A stretch of 64,000 nucleotides of DNA from Amborella trichopoda (GCF_000471905.2 NW_006497672.1:1361334-1425333), one strand, 5' to 3'; shown: positions 44,075 through 55,700, counted from the stretch's first letter. Made by a program: numbers and translations. Notes: generated by a model from the sequence alone, not told the origin.

Positions 44075-45327
44075 ATGAGGTGGGACCTAAAAATCCCTCA
44101 CTCCCCATCTCCTCGCTCTGGTGGAAACTCCACCAAGGTGCCCTGCATCGACAGCACTTCTGTTGCCCCACACAACATGCACCCAGCCACTGGCAAGTCA
44201 CTTGCCGGTCGTGTTTCCAAGGTATGCCGGAAGGCTGCTCCGTTCCTTTCTACAAAAGGCAAAAAAGCTGTCATTGCTTTTGTGGGTTGTCATAGGGCTG
44301 CCCCCCACATTTTTGCACCATTTCTCTCTATCCTTAGAGGCTCATCACGTCAAGGTGAAAACCCCACGGTCTCCAACCCTCACATACACCACAAGGCTCC
44401 CAGGTTACCCACTCGAGCCACACCTCGGGGCAACCCTCCTGTTACCTCGAGATCATGCCTAAGATCGAACCTTTTAAGGCCAGATCCTGAACACGCTACT
44501 CATATGCATTGCACTGCTAGGGGCAATGCCATTGCCACACCAACCTGAGTACACAGGAGTTCTCGTCCTCCTCCTCTCCACATACAAGTGCACCTTGTAA
44601 GGGGCAGGCATCTACCTGTTCCCTTGCAGACACTTGCTCTGGCTTGGGTTGACCCCCAAGTCTCCCATAACAATTCTTCAAGGGGCGCACAAACATCGCC
44701 ATCACAGACGCCCTCTCGCTCTTGACTCGGGTCTCCTCATGAGTCAACCCTGCTCTGGTAGCTCCTTCTTCATCGAGCAAGCCCCTTCAGCCTTGGTACT
44801 CGTAGGATTTCCCTAAGAGTACCATCCTGAACTAGCCCCGTCACTTTGGTCACGTTTCTTGAACCCACAAGAGACCTCAGGGCATCGACCTGATGGAAGA
44901 TCGAGTCCTTCATCCTCCCCAGCCCAAGATGATTTCAGTTCCTAACTCTTATCCATTACCGCACCTGATGGAGACAGCTCTCTCCTGTGCAAGAAGAGCT
45001 AATCTGCCACGACCTAGATCACAGTTTTGACATGAGGTCCATCAAAACCTCAAGGCTAAATGCGATAGAGGTTTACAAATTTTGACTAGGGAGGTGACCA
45101 AGGCAGTCAAAACAAACAATTCTGACGACCCTCTCCACCTGAATCCCTTCTACCCGCTTCAGACAATGAAGCCTGAAGAAGAACTCCATCAGCCATGTGT
45201 TGTGCTTACTGTTGTAGAAAAAGACCCAGCCGCTCAGCAACCACGGTCCCAAGACCTTCGAGAACCGATCAAAACACAATCAGCATATAAGAGTCGAGTT
45301 CAGTCAGGGCATGTTGGCCCCTGCTGA
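44075..45327 (+). pseudogene. B pre-gag ORF (Ogre ORF1-like)
   Basis: Two main open blocks. 44075-44548 (157 codons) has HNMHPATGKSLAGRVSK, KAVIAFVGCHRAAPH and PRLPTRATPRGNPPV. 45082-45327 has DDPLHLNPFYPLQTMKPEEE, CVVLTVVEKDPAAQQPRSQD and EPIKTQSAYKSRVQS, ending in a stop about 80 bases before gag. A2 keeps both blocks, and F keeps the second (NYNSFYLLQTIKEHEI, CCIVEMQED). The protein is unknown; I see no catalytic motif or membrane segment. Conservation in three copies supports real coding in the ancestor. Between the blocks are shifts and stops near 44550-45080. Confidence 0.6.
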
Positions 45328-45406
45328 CTGACCTACCACAACACGTCAGGTTCGCAAGCCCTTTGTTGCCACCAATGTTGACCTCTATAGTGAAACAGTC
45401 AGCATA

Positions 45407-47100
45407 ATGGTCGTAAGCAAGCTTGGCGATACACAGGAAGAGCGCATGAACAAGTTCGAGGATATGGTGCACGCGAAGATGGAAAAGATTGATCGTATCG
45501 ACGCTGCACGATAGTCGGCTAGCCATGAGGTTAATTCCCATCACTCTGATGGAGCACCTCCAAGGCAGCCCCCTCCTTCTACCTCACAAGACAATTATGT
45601 CCCCCATCCCTTCTCTCAGATAGACATTGACGCTATGGTCAACCATAGCCTAAAGAACAGACAAATCCCGGGGATACAGGGCACAACGCCTTATCAAAGG
45701 CCATACCCCTCGTATATTGATCAGGTCCTGTTTCCCTCAGATTATAAGAATGGGACATTTCCTTTATTCAACGGAACTACATCCCCGAACCAGCATATTA
45801 CCCACTTCCAGGCAACATGTCGAGAAATAGCGGCTGACAGAAGACGTCTTCTCTGACAGTTCGTTGAGACCCTCGATGGTCCATCATTTCAATGGTATGC
45901 TCGACTCCCTCAAAACTCAGTCCATACGAGTGAGGAGACGGAGAAGTTGTTCTATCAATGCTTTTATGAGGTCAAGAGAGAGGTTCAAACCATCGAAATT
46001 CTCACCCTGACTCAAGACCCTGATAAGCTCGTTGATCAGTTTATATCAAGATGGAGAAACTTGGCTTCTCGCCATCCTAACCAATGCCTGAGAAGGAAGC
46101 AGTCCAAACTTGCTTGCGAAACATGCGACCCAAAATCGCTCTACATGTCGAGGCCTCTAATCCGATCTCCAAGTCAGAGTTGATCACTAAATCAGTCCGT
46201 ATAGAAAGTCTATCACGCCACCATGGTGCGACACGACAACCATCTACAAGTTCAGCAAACAACCGGGGCAATGGTACCTCTCAGAATAACCCAAGGGGCA
46301 GCCAACAGAAAGGAGTAATCAGTGTGGCGTCATGGTCACTAATTCCAAGAAGGCTCCCTCCCATACTTTGGACCTCTCTAAAGGGGTAACCACAGCAAAG
46401 ATAGCACCCCAGGCTGGCAAGCAACAATAATCGTAAAATCGGGAACCCCCACCAGCCAACCTTGATCGGGGTGATTATTTCAGCAAGCACATGAACAAGG
46501 TCTACCCCTTCGAGAAGGAATGGATCTCTGCGCTGTCCGATAATTATTGGAACTGATTCAGCTTCCAGAAACCAAATTCCGTGAGCAACCTGAACTTGAC
46601 ACTTACGCGAATTATTGTGCCTATCATCGGAGGATCAATCATCCTACAGATGACTGCTACATGCTAAAGGATATTATCGAGGCCCTGATTTTGAAGGGTT
46701 AGAAAAAGCTTGAAGACTTAAAGAGAGCCTTCGGGGCAGCCGAGGCCTCTCACATCGTAACCATCCAAGAGGAAGACGAAATGCTCGATATCCTTCACGC
46801 CTTCTTCAGTATAATGCTTCAGAAAGGCATAACCACACTAAAGCAAGAGAGGCAACCTTTTCACCTTGTTAAGGGGACTGAAGATTGTTGGTGCTCATAC
46901 CATCAGATAAGAGGCCATTATCTATCAGAGTGTATAAGCTTCCTTGATATATTCACAAAGAAAATGCGAGAGTGTCAGGAGTTCTACAATCTCCTTGTAA
47001 GTGATCCCCAAGTCATTCCCCTATCGAGGAAAGAAGGCCTCACAAAGCAGGACCTTCCTATCAATGACTTGGACTCTGCAAAACCCTCAATTCCTTAGCC
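45407..47100 (+). pseudogene. gag: B gag
   Basis: Start ATG at 45407 (MVVSKLGDTQEERMNKFEDM), matched in A2. The capsid-like domain follows: YPSYIDQVLFPSDYKNGTFP, FNGTTSPNQHITHFQATC, a TGA near 45855, QFVETLDGPSFQWYARLPQN, EKLFYQCFYEVKREVQTIEI and DPDKLVDQFISRWRNLASR, the pattern of the retrotransposon gag family. A basic Gln/Asn-rich stretch follows (RPSTSSANNRG, near 46240), then AFGAAEASHIVTIQEEDEM and a zinc-knuckle-like DCWCSYHQIRGHYLSEC at about 46885-46930 (CX3H...H...C). Stops at about 45514 and 45855 and shifts at about 46080 and 46385 break it. The end at 47100 is an estimate; B and A1 continue with a post-gag linker. Confidence 0.85.
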
Positions 47101-48174
47101 ATGGATAGTTTACCACGGTTGAAGCAGACTCAAGTCCTTAAGGCAAGAAGCAGTTCGTCAAGCTAGGGTTGTTCTCAAGCCCAGCGAGATGAATCAAACA
47201 TCACCTCAGAAAGTCAGAAAAAGGAGTGCACTAAGGGCTACTCGTCGAAGAAAAATGACAGCTCAACCCACAGCTGAGCAGGAATTTCTCACGCCCCTTC
47301 CTCCACTGCCAACTTTACTGGACTTCATCCCTGGCACGACCCTTCTTCCTTCTTTATCATGTCAAGAAGACATCCCCGTGTCATCTCCCACTCAGCATAC
47401 ATCTGATGAGGGTGACGATGTTAAAAGCACTCCCCAATGGTCTAAGCAAGGGAAAGACCTAAAAGACCCCTTGCACCCGTCCAATCCTGGTGATGACGTA
47501 GAAAACTACTCAGATCGGACTGATGAGGGAATGACCTTAAAAGTCCCCCACCTTCTAACCCTTCTCATCTTTCTTCTCTTGCTTCTCATTCTCCCTCTTC
47601 TGTCTCTCCTATAGGTACAATCTTGATATGCTCGAACTTCGAGGCTCTAGATCGAGAACTCACAGGATCCAATATAAGCAAGACACAGTAGAAATGATTG
47701 AGAAAGACCCTTGCACAAGCAGCAGGATTCCTAATAGTTGTTGATGCCCTGGCAGCTAAAGCCCAGGCAGAGCCACCTTCTTCAAAGAAGCACTAGAAGT
47801 CGAAGCCAAAGAAACCCAGTGGCCATCTAAGCCTGATATTGAGAAAAGATTGAGAGAATCAAATGGGCAAAGCTCCTAGCCATATTGTGCAAGTCTATGA
47901 AGCACAAGTCATTGTAGAGTAAGCACTACACAATCTACACAAGGGTTGTGTGATTCATACAAGGACACTTCATGCCCAGCCTTTGTTGAACCCCAAAACA
48001 AGCTCCTGCAGCCTGATTGGCTTCCCATGTTTGAGGTCGACCCTTTTGTCCCTCGATTCGAGAAAGGCACAGAAATCATGACATACTCTAGAACCCTATT
48101 GGAAGTAGAGATGTTAGGGTCAAGGGTCTCTGCACATGAGGTTGATGAAAAGTCCTCTCAAAGCGACAATGAAT
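47101..48174 (+). pseudogene. B post-gag linker; protease not seen
   Basis: RLKSLRQEAVRQARVV, then a basic KRSALRATRRRK block and EFLTPLPPLPTLLDFIP (47189-47400), match A1 2218-2420. GDDVKSTPQW then GDDVENYSDRTDEG continue the acidic linker. After 47620 the frame is broken. The last block, FEKGTEIMTYSRTLLEVEML and HEVDEKSSQSDNE (48058-48174), runs into the N gap. The DGGSA protease motif found in A1 is not present here. A full protease (about 780 bases in A1) would not fit in the 554-base gap, so it is probably lost. Confidence 0.6.
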
Positions 48175-48728
48175 NNNNNNNNNNNNNNNNNNNNNNNNNN
48201 NNNNNNNNNNNNNNNNNNNNNNNNNNNNNNNNNNNNNNNNNNNNNNNNNNNNNNNNNNNNNNNNNNNNNNNNNNNNNNNNNNNNNNNNNNNNNNNNNNNN
48301 NNNNNNNNNNNNNNNNNNNNNNNNNNNNNNNNNNNNNNNNNNNNNNNNNNNNNNNNNNNNNNNNNNNNNNNNNNNNNNNNNNNNNNNNNNNNNNNNNNNN
48401 NNNNNNNNNNNNNNNNNNNNNNNNNNNNNNNNNNNNNNNNNNNNNNNNNNNNNNNNNNNNNNNNNNNNNNNNNNNNNNNNNNNNNNNNNNNNNNNNNNNN
48501 NNNNNNNNNNNNNNNNNNNNNNNNNNNNNNNNNNNNNNNNNNNNNNNNNNNNNNNNNNNNNNNNNNNNNNNNNNNNNNNNNNNNNNNNNNNNNNNNNNNN
48601 NNNNNNNNNNNNNNNNNNNNNNNNNNNNNNNNNNNNNNNNNNNNNNNNNNNNNNNNNNNNNNNNNNNNNNNNNNNNNNNNNNNNNNNNNNNNNNNNNNNN
48701 NNNNNNNNNNNNNNNNNNNNNNNNNNNN
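48175..48728. other. Assembly gap (554 N)
   Basis: Undetermined bases between the PRO-RT linker and the start of RT in element B. The open frames that span it are artefacts. Confidence 0.99.
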
Positions 48729-49735
48729 AAATAAATCTTGGAGACGAAGTGGATACAACGAATATGTCTCCAAAAGAGAAAGAGCATTTCACCACCTTCT
48801 TGCAAGCAAATCGTGACGTCTTTGCTTGGCATTATCATGAGATGCCCAGCTTAAACCCTCAAGTAACTGTTCACCATCTCGGCATTGATCCGACTATCAA
48901 ACCCATCAAACAGAAATAGAGAAGGTTCAGGCCTGACCTCGAGATGCAGATAGACGTAGAGGTGACCAAACTCAAACAGAAAGGCTTTATTCGCGACGTC
49001 AAGTACCCTAAATGGCTAGCAAATGTTGTTCCGGTCAAGAAGAAGAATGGTCAAATCAGGGTGTGTATTGACTTTCATGATTTGAATAGCACATGTCCCA
49101 AGGATGACTTCTCGTTGCGATTCATTGAGATGCTCATCGACTCTACCGCTCACTGTCAAATCTTTTCCTTCATGGACAGATACTCCGGCTATAATCAGAT
49201 AAGGATGGCACCTGAAGATGAAGAGGCCACTGCATTCTTAACTCTAAAAGGGGTCTTTTGTTACACAATGATGCCTTTTGGATTAAAAAAATGCTGGTGC
49301 TACATACCATAGAGCAATGACTACCATTTTCAAAGATATGATGCACAAAGAAGTGGAATGCTATGTAGACGATTTGGTGGTAAAATCTGAAAAAAAGGAT
49401 GCTCACATGAGAGACCTTGAAAAGGTGTTCAAGCGGTTGCGCCTTCATCAACTAAAAATAAACCCGCTGAATGCGCTTTTGGTGTCCGCTCCGAAAAATT
49501 CTTGGGGTTCATCATCAAACATCGAGGGCTTGAAGTTGAGCCAGTCAAGATCGAGGCAATCCAAGAAATTTCGTCACTGACTACACTTCAAGAACTGTGC
49601 TCTCTTCAAGGGCAGCTGGCATATATTCGTAAGTTCATCTCGAACCTCTTAGGTCAAACCCTTTACACACCTGCTAAAGAAAGATAACCCATTCATCTGG
49701 GATGAAGTATGTCAGGCAGCCCTTGTTTTAAGCCC
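48729..49735 (+). pseudogene. pol: B reverse transcriptase; RNase H deleted
   Basis: Begins LGDEVDTTNMSPKEKEHFTT, DVFAWHYHEMPSLNP and PTIKPIKQK, then a TAG, then EMQIDVEVTKLKQKGFIRDV, PKWLANVVPVKKKNGQIRVC, IDFHDLNSTCPKDDFSL, FSFMDRYSGYNQIRMAPEDE (first catalytic Asp near 49174) and VFCYTMMPFGLK. A frame change in an A-run near 49287 follows, then the catalytic ECYVDDLVVKSEKKDAHM (49356-49410), LGFIIKHRGLEVEPVKIEAI (after another shift) and LQGQLAYIRKFISNLL. The RNase H start NPFIWDEVCQAAL (49688-49725) is joined directly to integrase, so nearly all of RNase H, any aRH and the integrase start are deleted. Both RT Asp motifs are intact. Upstream residues may lie in the N gap. Confidence 0.9.
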
Positions 49736-50747
49736 TATGAACGAATACATAGGTTGGGATACTATTGGCCCTCCATGATCGTTGATCCTTAAACTTTGCT
49801 AAAAGTGTCAAGTATGTCAGATACACTTCAGCCTGGTTCACCAACCTCCAGAGCCCTTACACCCTACAGTTGTATCATGGCCCTTCTCACAATGGGGTAT
49901 GGACATCGTAAGGCCTATTGACCCTCCTTCCGCAACTAGTCATGTTTTTAGCTTAGCTGCAACAAATTATTTCTCTAAGTGGGCTAAAGCGGTCCCCCTT
50001 AAGCAGGTTCCTGGGACAGCGGTGGCCTACTTTGTTCGACATCATATCATATACTACTTCAGGGTACCCGAGCGGATTATATCTGACAATGGTCCTCAAT
50101 TTAGGAGTCATCACATCGATCGCTTAGTTAACCAATTCGGCTTCGAATGAAGGGACTCAACTATGTACCACCCTCGGGTGAATGGATTACCTGAGGCTTT
50201 CAATAAGACTTTTTGCACTGTTTTAAGAAAGTCAGCATCAAAAACAAGGAAGAACTGGCTTGAGAAGCTTCCTGAAGCCCTATGGGCATATCGCACTACT
50301 ATGCGAAATGCTACTGATTCCACTCCTTATTCTTTAGTTTATGGGGGTGAAGCAGTGTTACCTCTCAAAATACAAATCCCTTTGCTGCGAGTCGTTATTC
50401 ACCAAGGAATAACCGAAGATGAGAGGCTCTGGTATCAAGAATTGGACGCACTCGATGGAAAGAGGTTAGAGGCGCAGCAGAGCCTTGAACTCAACCAATT
50501 GAGAATGAAGAGGGCTTTCGACAAGTCTGTCAAAGTCCACTCATTCACCCATGGTGATCTAGTCTTAATTGTCAAAAGGCCTATTGTTATGCACGGCCAG
50601 CGTAAAGGGAAGTTTGAGCCTAAGTGGGAAGGTCCCTTTATAGTCAAAAAGGTCTCGCCCAATGGACCCTATATACCGACACGTCCTGATGGAGTCGAGG
50701 CGATGCCTCCTATCAGTGGACGATACATAAAGAAGTACTATCCATAA
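49736..50747 (+). pseudogene. pol: B integrase, N-terminal deletion
   Basis: Starts in the zinc domain (RLGYYWPSMIVD, then KCQVCQIHFSLVHQPPEP; the two His are deleted). The core has WGMDIVRPI (first catalytic Asp, about 49895), NYFSKWAKAVPLKQ, IISDNGPQFRS (second Asp, about 50085) and, after a TGA at about 50148, MYHPRVNGLPEAFNKTF (Glu). The C-terminal part is open for 194 codons (50163-50747): EALWAYRTTMRNATDSTPYS, VYGGEAVLPLKIQIP, FTHGDLVLIVKRP, GKFEPKWEGPFIVKKVSPNG and SGRYIKKYYP with its stop. All three catalytic acidic residues are present, unlike in M, but the missing His pair, a stop at about 49790 and the TGA make it inactive. Confidence 0.9.
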
Positions 50748-52176
50748 TGCGTATTCAAAAGAAAGGGACCCAACCAAAAATAAGCAAGATGGTCCAAACA
50801 AAATTCTAACTCTTTTTATCGCAGTAAAAATGAGTTACAAGTTACAAGAAACCCATTACTAGGGAGGTTACAAGTCTCTTGCATCTGAGGATAAGAGGAC
50901 TGTTACAAACCAAAAACTTGTACTTTTGGTCGTGCATCTGAGGATAAGAGGACGGTTACAGGCCAAACAAACTCCTACCCCATGAGGAAGAATCAAACCC
51001 ACGAAAGAAAGGCTTTCCTCATGAAGAAGAAGCGAAACCACTTGGAGAGTTAGCTTTAATTCATCTGACGAGTAAGAGGATGGTTATAGGCTAGAAGACA
51101 AAGCAGAACCACTCCAAGGAGTTAGCCTCAGTCCACCCGACGTGTATGTCAAACATACAAGTCAAGTATCTTGACCTGTACATCAAATATACAATGAAGG
51201 ATTCATTCGACGTGTGTATCAAACATACAAAGCGGGCTGCCCTGACAAGGAACTAGCCTATGACAGAAAGCGTACTCTTTTCACAGCGGATGCCCTCCTA
51301 CAGAACAACATGGACCTCACTGTTGTACTGAAGGATTTGGCTTCCAACTTGAACCACAAGCCACCATCATTCACTACTTTTACCCAGCCCATAAACATTG
51401 TCGTATGTAGCTCGTCGCCATGTGCCACCAATCCCACACGTAACTTACTACCTGCTCGCTTCCTTGCACCATGATAAGCCACACGTGCTGATGAGCACCG
51501 GTTGAGTCAGCACTCCAAAGGCCAGCGTTGGTTGCGCTCCTTATCCCTAGCGCCGGTTGCCTTTCTTGAGGTTCAGCACCATTGAGTCAGCACTCCAAAC
51601 CATCAGCGCCGGTTTCCCCAGCGCCGGCTGCACTTCTGTTAGCGTCGACCTGGTTGCACTGTTAACTTCCCTAGACTCTTCATTTTCAAAGCCTAAGTTT
51701 TCGCACCTACATAATGGTCACACAATTTAGGAGGTAACCGTACACCTCTCCTGCGATGGTTCACTTCCACGACGGTTCACCTCCTCCAACCGTACACCTT
51801 CAACGACGGTCCACCTGCACTAACCATTCGTCTCCCGTCGAAACTTCTGCTACATGGTCGAAAGACCTACTGAAAAAGTTTCCCACTTATGTTTTTGGCC
51901 TAGATAGCATCAGTACCTCACAGAAAATTTCTACAAACTTCTTTAAGTTCTAGGAAACCTCTGCAACACCACTATCGGCGTCGGAAGGTGGCAACAATCC
52001 TCGAGAAATTTCTTTAAAAAAACATTCACCGAAAACCTTCCCTCCAAAACTTTTGCTGAAGTCCCGCTGCTCGCCAGAACTTCAACCAAGCACTCTCTCC
52101 TCACAATTAAAGAAAACTTGTGCTTAAGTTTTTTTCTACCCTTGGTGAAACATGAGGGAAAACTTGATTTTACCCC

Positions 52177-52186
52177 CCTTATATAG
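52177..52186 (-). promoter_or_regulatory. Putative antisense TATA box in B
   Basis: The minus strand reads CTATATAAGG, in the same place as CTATAAAAGGG of A1 (5161-5171). The sequence to its left, read on the minus strand, aligns between the two copies (GGCAAAAGC versus AGCAAAAGT). Confidence 0.4.
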
Positions 52187-52289
52187 CCTACACTACCCTC
52201 AAATGCCCCTCATAAATTGGGAATTCCAGTCTTGTCCAAGGGAAGCCAAGCGACAATGAGCCGAGTCAGGCTTTGGCTCGATGATTGAG

Positions 52290-52640
52290 GTAACTCTCAG
52301 TGCCAGGTACCTTCAAAGTAACCCTAGCACCGGTTGACTTAACGTCAGGTACCTTCTAAACAACCCTAGCACCGATTGACTTAGTGTTAGATACCTTCCA
52401 AACAACCCTAGCGTCGGTTGGTTTAGTGCCAGGTACCTTCCAAACAACCCTAGCACCGGTTGACTTAGCGTCGGGTGCATTTTCAAAACAACCGTCGGTT
52501 GACTTAGCACAAGGTGTGTTTCCAAATGACCCCAACGCCGGTTGTCTTCAAACGATATCACAGGATGTTCACAGCGTTAGCTGTGTCTTTAACAACCCAG
52601 CGCCGGTTGTGTTTTTTAGAACTCAATGCCAGTTGAACAC
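52290..52640 (+). repeat. 48-bp GCACCGGTTGACTTAGCG array
   Basis: About seven copies of ACCGGTTGACTTAGCGTC then AGGTACCTTCCAAACAACCCT. The period of 48 bases equals 16 codons, which leaves a repeating minus-strand peptide (GLFGRYLTLSQPVL) that is probably coincidental. Confidence 0.85.
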
Positions 52641-52659
52641 TCACTAGAAACCACTAACG

Positions 52660-52664
52660 CTACA
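52660..52664 (+). repeat. Left target duplication of E (CTACA)
   Basis: CTACA here and at 54101-54105 flank E exactly. Confidence 0.8.
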
Positions 52665-52957
52665 TTTAATAATTTTAAATTTTCAAAAAAAAAAAAAAAT
52701 ATCCCTATTTTTTTTAGTAATCAGGTACACAAATTTAGAGGACTAAATTTCTTTAATGGGGGAAGAATGTAATAATTCTAAAATTTCAAAAAAAAATAAA
52801 AATAAAAATAAAAAAAGAAGGAAAGACACTTTTAATAGGTGATGGTCTATATGAGCATAATGGTCCTTAGGGACCATCACTATTTTCAAAATCTTTTGGT
52901 TAAGTTTCTTTTGTTTGCTCCTGCCTTGCCACGTCAAGTGGACGTGGGCTTTAAGCA

Positions 52958-52963
52958 TATAAG
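52958..52963 (+). promoter_or_regulatory. E LTR TATA box
   Basis: TATAAG in AGCATATAAGGGGTATTG, similar to D (CATATAAGCCC). Confidence 0.45.
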
Positions 52964-53469
52964 GGGTATTGTAACGATTACACCTCGTGTATGAGGTGTA
53001 ACTTAATAAATATTATAATAAGGTATCGTAAGAGTTTAAATACGAGAGGCGAGGACTCCAACCTTAAAAAACTTCTGAGATTTTTCTCTCTCTGGTCAAA
53101 ACACAGTGAACTTTTCTCTCTAACTGAATTTTTATCGGAAGCTCCCTCTCAAATATTTTATGTGTAAGTGACATCGTCTTCCTGAAAAATAGTCTGTTTT
53201 TAATAAATAGTGATATTTCCGTCCAGGATCTTTATTTTATAAGTTTTGTGTAAGTGATCTCATTGTCTCAAAAAATAATCCATTCTTTTTAAAAATAAAA
53301 TGAAATAATTATTTCTGCTTATTATCATGAATTTTAGGCGCGATAAATTTTATGCGTATACGACCTCATTATCTTGAAAAATAATCTTTTTAATGATTTC
53401 AATGATATGTTGAGTACATGATATTTGCTGCTTTCGAATGTTTAAAGAGATTTAGAAATAATTTAAGTA

Positions 53470-53690
53470 TGCAAGTGGACTTATCCGGTTCGCCGGTGAG
53501 GTATAAGTGGACCTATCCGGGACACCGATAGGGATTAAGTGGACTCATCCGGTACGCCGGTGAGGTATAAGTGGACCTGCAGGAATTAAGTGGACCTATC
53601 TGGGATGCCGATAGGGATTAAGTGGACCCATTAGGACGCTGATGGGGTATATAGGTGACCTACTTGGGATGCCAGTAGGGTATTTTGTGA
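53470..53690 (+). repeat. AAGTGGACCTATCCGGGA minisatellite in E
   Basis: Seven to eight copies of about 30-40 bases, each with AAGTGGAC(C/T), TCCGG and GCCGGTGAGG or GCCGATAGGG. Similar short dyad-like blocks are common in Tekay-type LTRs. Confidence 0.85.
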
Positions 53691-54584
53691 AATCCTTTAA
53701 ATTATGCACTGCCGTTAAAGTGTTATATGCATTTCAATTATTTGGATTATACTTAATTATGCATTTATTGAAAGTGAAACTGTTGATGCATTTCTGTTAA
53801 TAGATCTCCTTTTTGAAAATATTGATATTTTTCAACCATGATTATTTTTAGGATTATAATGATCACTTACTGAGTAGCCAAACTCATCAAACTATGGTAA
53901 ATATTTTTTAGTATAACTGCGGTTTCATTTGAGTGCTCGTCAGGATCAACTTTGGGAAGATATTGTAGTTGTGCTTAAACTTTCTTTTGTTACTTTTTAA
54001 AAATTCGCCATTGTAAATTTGTCCTAAAAAGAGATGTATATATATGTTTTGACTGTCACATCTCAGGAATATCTGTATTGTAAATTCTTGGGGTGTGACA
54101 CTACACCTGGTGCCGATTGTATTTCAAGCAACCTATTGTTACCTACTCCAGGTTGAAGTCTTGTGCATCCTACCACTTATCCTTAGTAAGGTTGCACTCA
54201 AGACTTGGCATCCTCAATGATGTTGCACCCAGTCTGTTGCACCCAAACTGTGACCCATCATCCCTAATAGAGTCAGGAGCTATCCCTCATCCCAATAGAA
54301 GTCACACCCATACTACAGCCTATTATCCCCAGTGGAGTTAGGGTAATACTTACCTCTTCAATTCCGGGTGAATCTATTGCACACCAAGCTATCTTAACCC
54401 CAAGGAGTAAGCTTGGCCCTCCTAAGCCCTAGTGAAGGTCGCCTCTATTGACCATTCTTCATCAGGTCACCATTTCCATCTGAGCCCTCTGCTTAGCGTT
54501 AACCATTTTATCCCCAGAGAGTTGGATTGTCATCCACAGACCTATTCCCAATAGAGCTCCACCTACATGGCGACCCTCACGATG

Positions 54585-55700
54585 GTTTAGTTGCACGACC
54601 CTAAACTGCATCATCCAAACTATATGGCCTTAAACTATAGCGATGGTCTAGTTGCACGACCTTAAACTACACAGCCATGGTCCAAACTATATGACCTTAA
54701 ACTGTAGCAGAGGTTTAATTTCACGACCTTAAACTACACTGTCCTAGTTGTATGACTTTAAACTGCATGACCGCGATCCAGCTGTATGACCTTAACCATA
54801 GTACACGTCCTAGCCGCATGACGTTAAAAGGCTCAGCAGCATGGTCCGAACTATATGACCTTAAACTGTAGCGATGGTCTAGTTGCATGACCCTAAACTG
54901 CATGGTCCAAACTATATGACCTTAAATTGTAGCAATGGTCTAGTTGCATGACCTTAAACTGCACAACCATGGTCCAAACTATATGACCTTAACCTGTAGC
55001 GAAGGTCTAGTTGCACAACCTTAAACTGCACGATCCTAGTTGTATGACTTTAAACTGCATAACCATGGTCCAGCTGTATGACCTTACATCATAGTGTGCG
55101 TCCAAGATTACATGACGATAAACGATTTTGCACAGGTCCAAGAGGCATGACCATAAACTCGCCCCCACATACGTGCACACGCTTTTACATGCATGTCTTC
55201 CCTAGCCTACTTGTTAGTGTGCGTGCACCACCTTCATTACCTCCCCAATGAGTTCATTCACTTCGTCACCACACCTCATTCCCCAGTGAGTCTCACCGGC
55301 GTTCATGAAACAACGAACCATCCTGCCATCCATATTCATTGTAAGTTAGAGGGTCACCATCATCCACTCACACGTCATACATAATAAGTAGCCTAGTGCC
55401 ATTTCCCCAAGTGAGTCAAACCACCACCATACTCACTTCAGGGCCTCCACAGACTGTCATCCATCTCCATTGTGGTCTTAGCTGCATGATCCTAAATTGC
55501 ACAGTCATAGTTCGAACGATATGACCTTAAACTATAGTAGAGGTCTAGTTGCACGGCCTTAAATTGCACGGTCTTAGTTGTATGACTTTAAATTGCATAA
55601 CCATGGTCCAGCTGTATGACCTTAAACCATAGTGTACCTCCAAACCGCATGACATTAAACTGTTCCACATAGGTCCCGAAAGCATGACCTTAAACATGCC
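54585..55700 (+). repeat. ATGACCTTAAACT minisatellite of B
   Basis: Same array as in A1: ATGACCTTAAACT cores every 30-35 bases with GTCCAAACTATATG, GGTCTAGTTGCACG and CCATGGTCCAGCTGTATG spacers, at 54585-55150 and 55490-55700. 55160-55480 between them is non-coding with CCCCAGTGAGTC words, as in A1 6570-6830. 54106-54580 and 55735-56780 are unremarkable non-coding 3' sequence aligned with A1. Confidence 0.85.

Larger units (their letters stand above)
50748..52664 (+). other. B post-integrase region, repeat-rich, no gene
   Basis: 50860-51110 has three copies of a GCATCTGAGGATAAGAGGAC and GTTACAGGCC unit. 51140-51235 has ATCAAACATACAA repeats. 51480-51660 and 52290-52640 carry GCGCCGGTTG words. 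51660-52170 aligns with A1 4500-5160. Short open frames (51214-51474 plus; 51258-51482 minus) are not kept in A1. Confidence 0.65.
52665..54100 (+). mobile_element. E: nearly solo LTR (Tekay-like)
   Basis: Flanked by CTACA duplications. The main LTR is 52768-54100, starting TGTAATAATTCTAAAATTTC and ending TTGGGGTGTGACA. Before it lie TTTAATAATTTTAAATTTTC (52665-52684), which is the start of a first LTR copy, some intervening sequence and a polypurine tract, ATGGGGGAAGAA (52756-52767). So a full element lost almost all of its 5' LTR and interior by deletion. LTR style (TGTAA...TGACA) is like C and D. It has a TATA box at 52958 and no gene. G at the window end is the same LTR end inverted. Confidence 0.85.

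Noticed and set aside
47946-48838. Frames of 217-262 codons spanning 48175-48728
   Set aside because: They consist mostly of N and are artefacts of the gap.
52313-52561. Minus-strand repeat peptide with GLFGRYLTLSQPVL units
   Set aside because: Produced by a 48-bp DNA array (16 codons); lies upstream, not downstream, of the antisense TATA box.
52665-54100. E considered as a DNA transposon with inverted ends
   Set aside because: Ends are TG...CA with a polypurine tract and a 5-base duplication; the ends are not inverted repeats beyond that.
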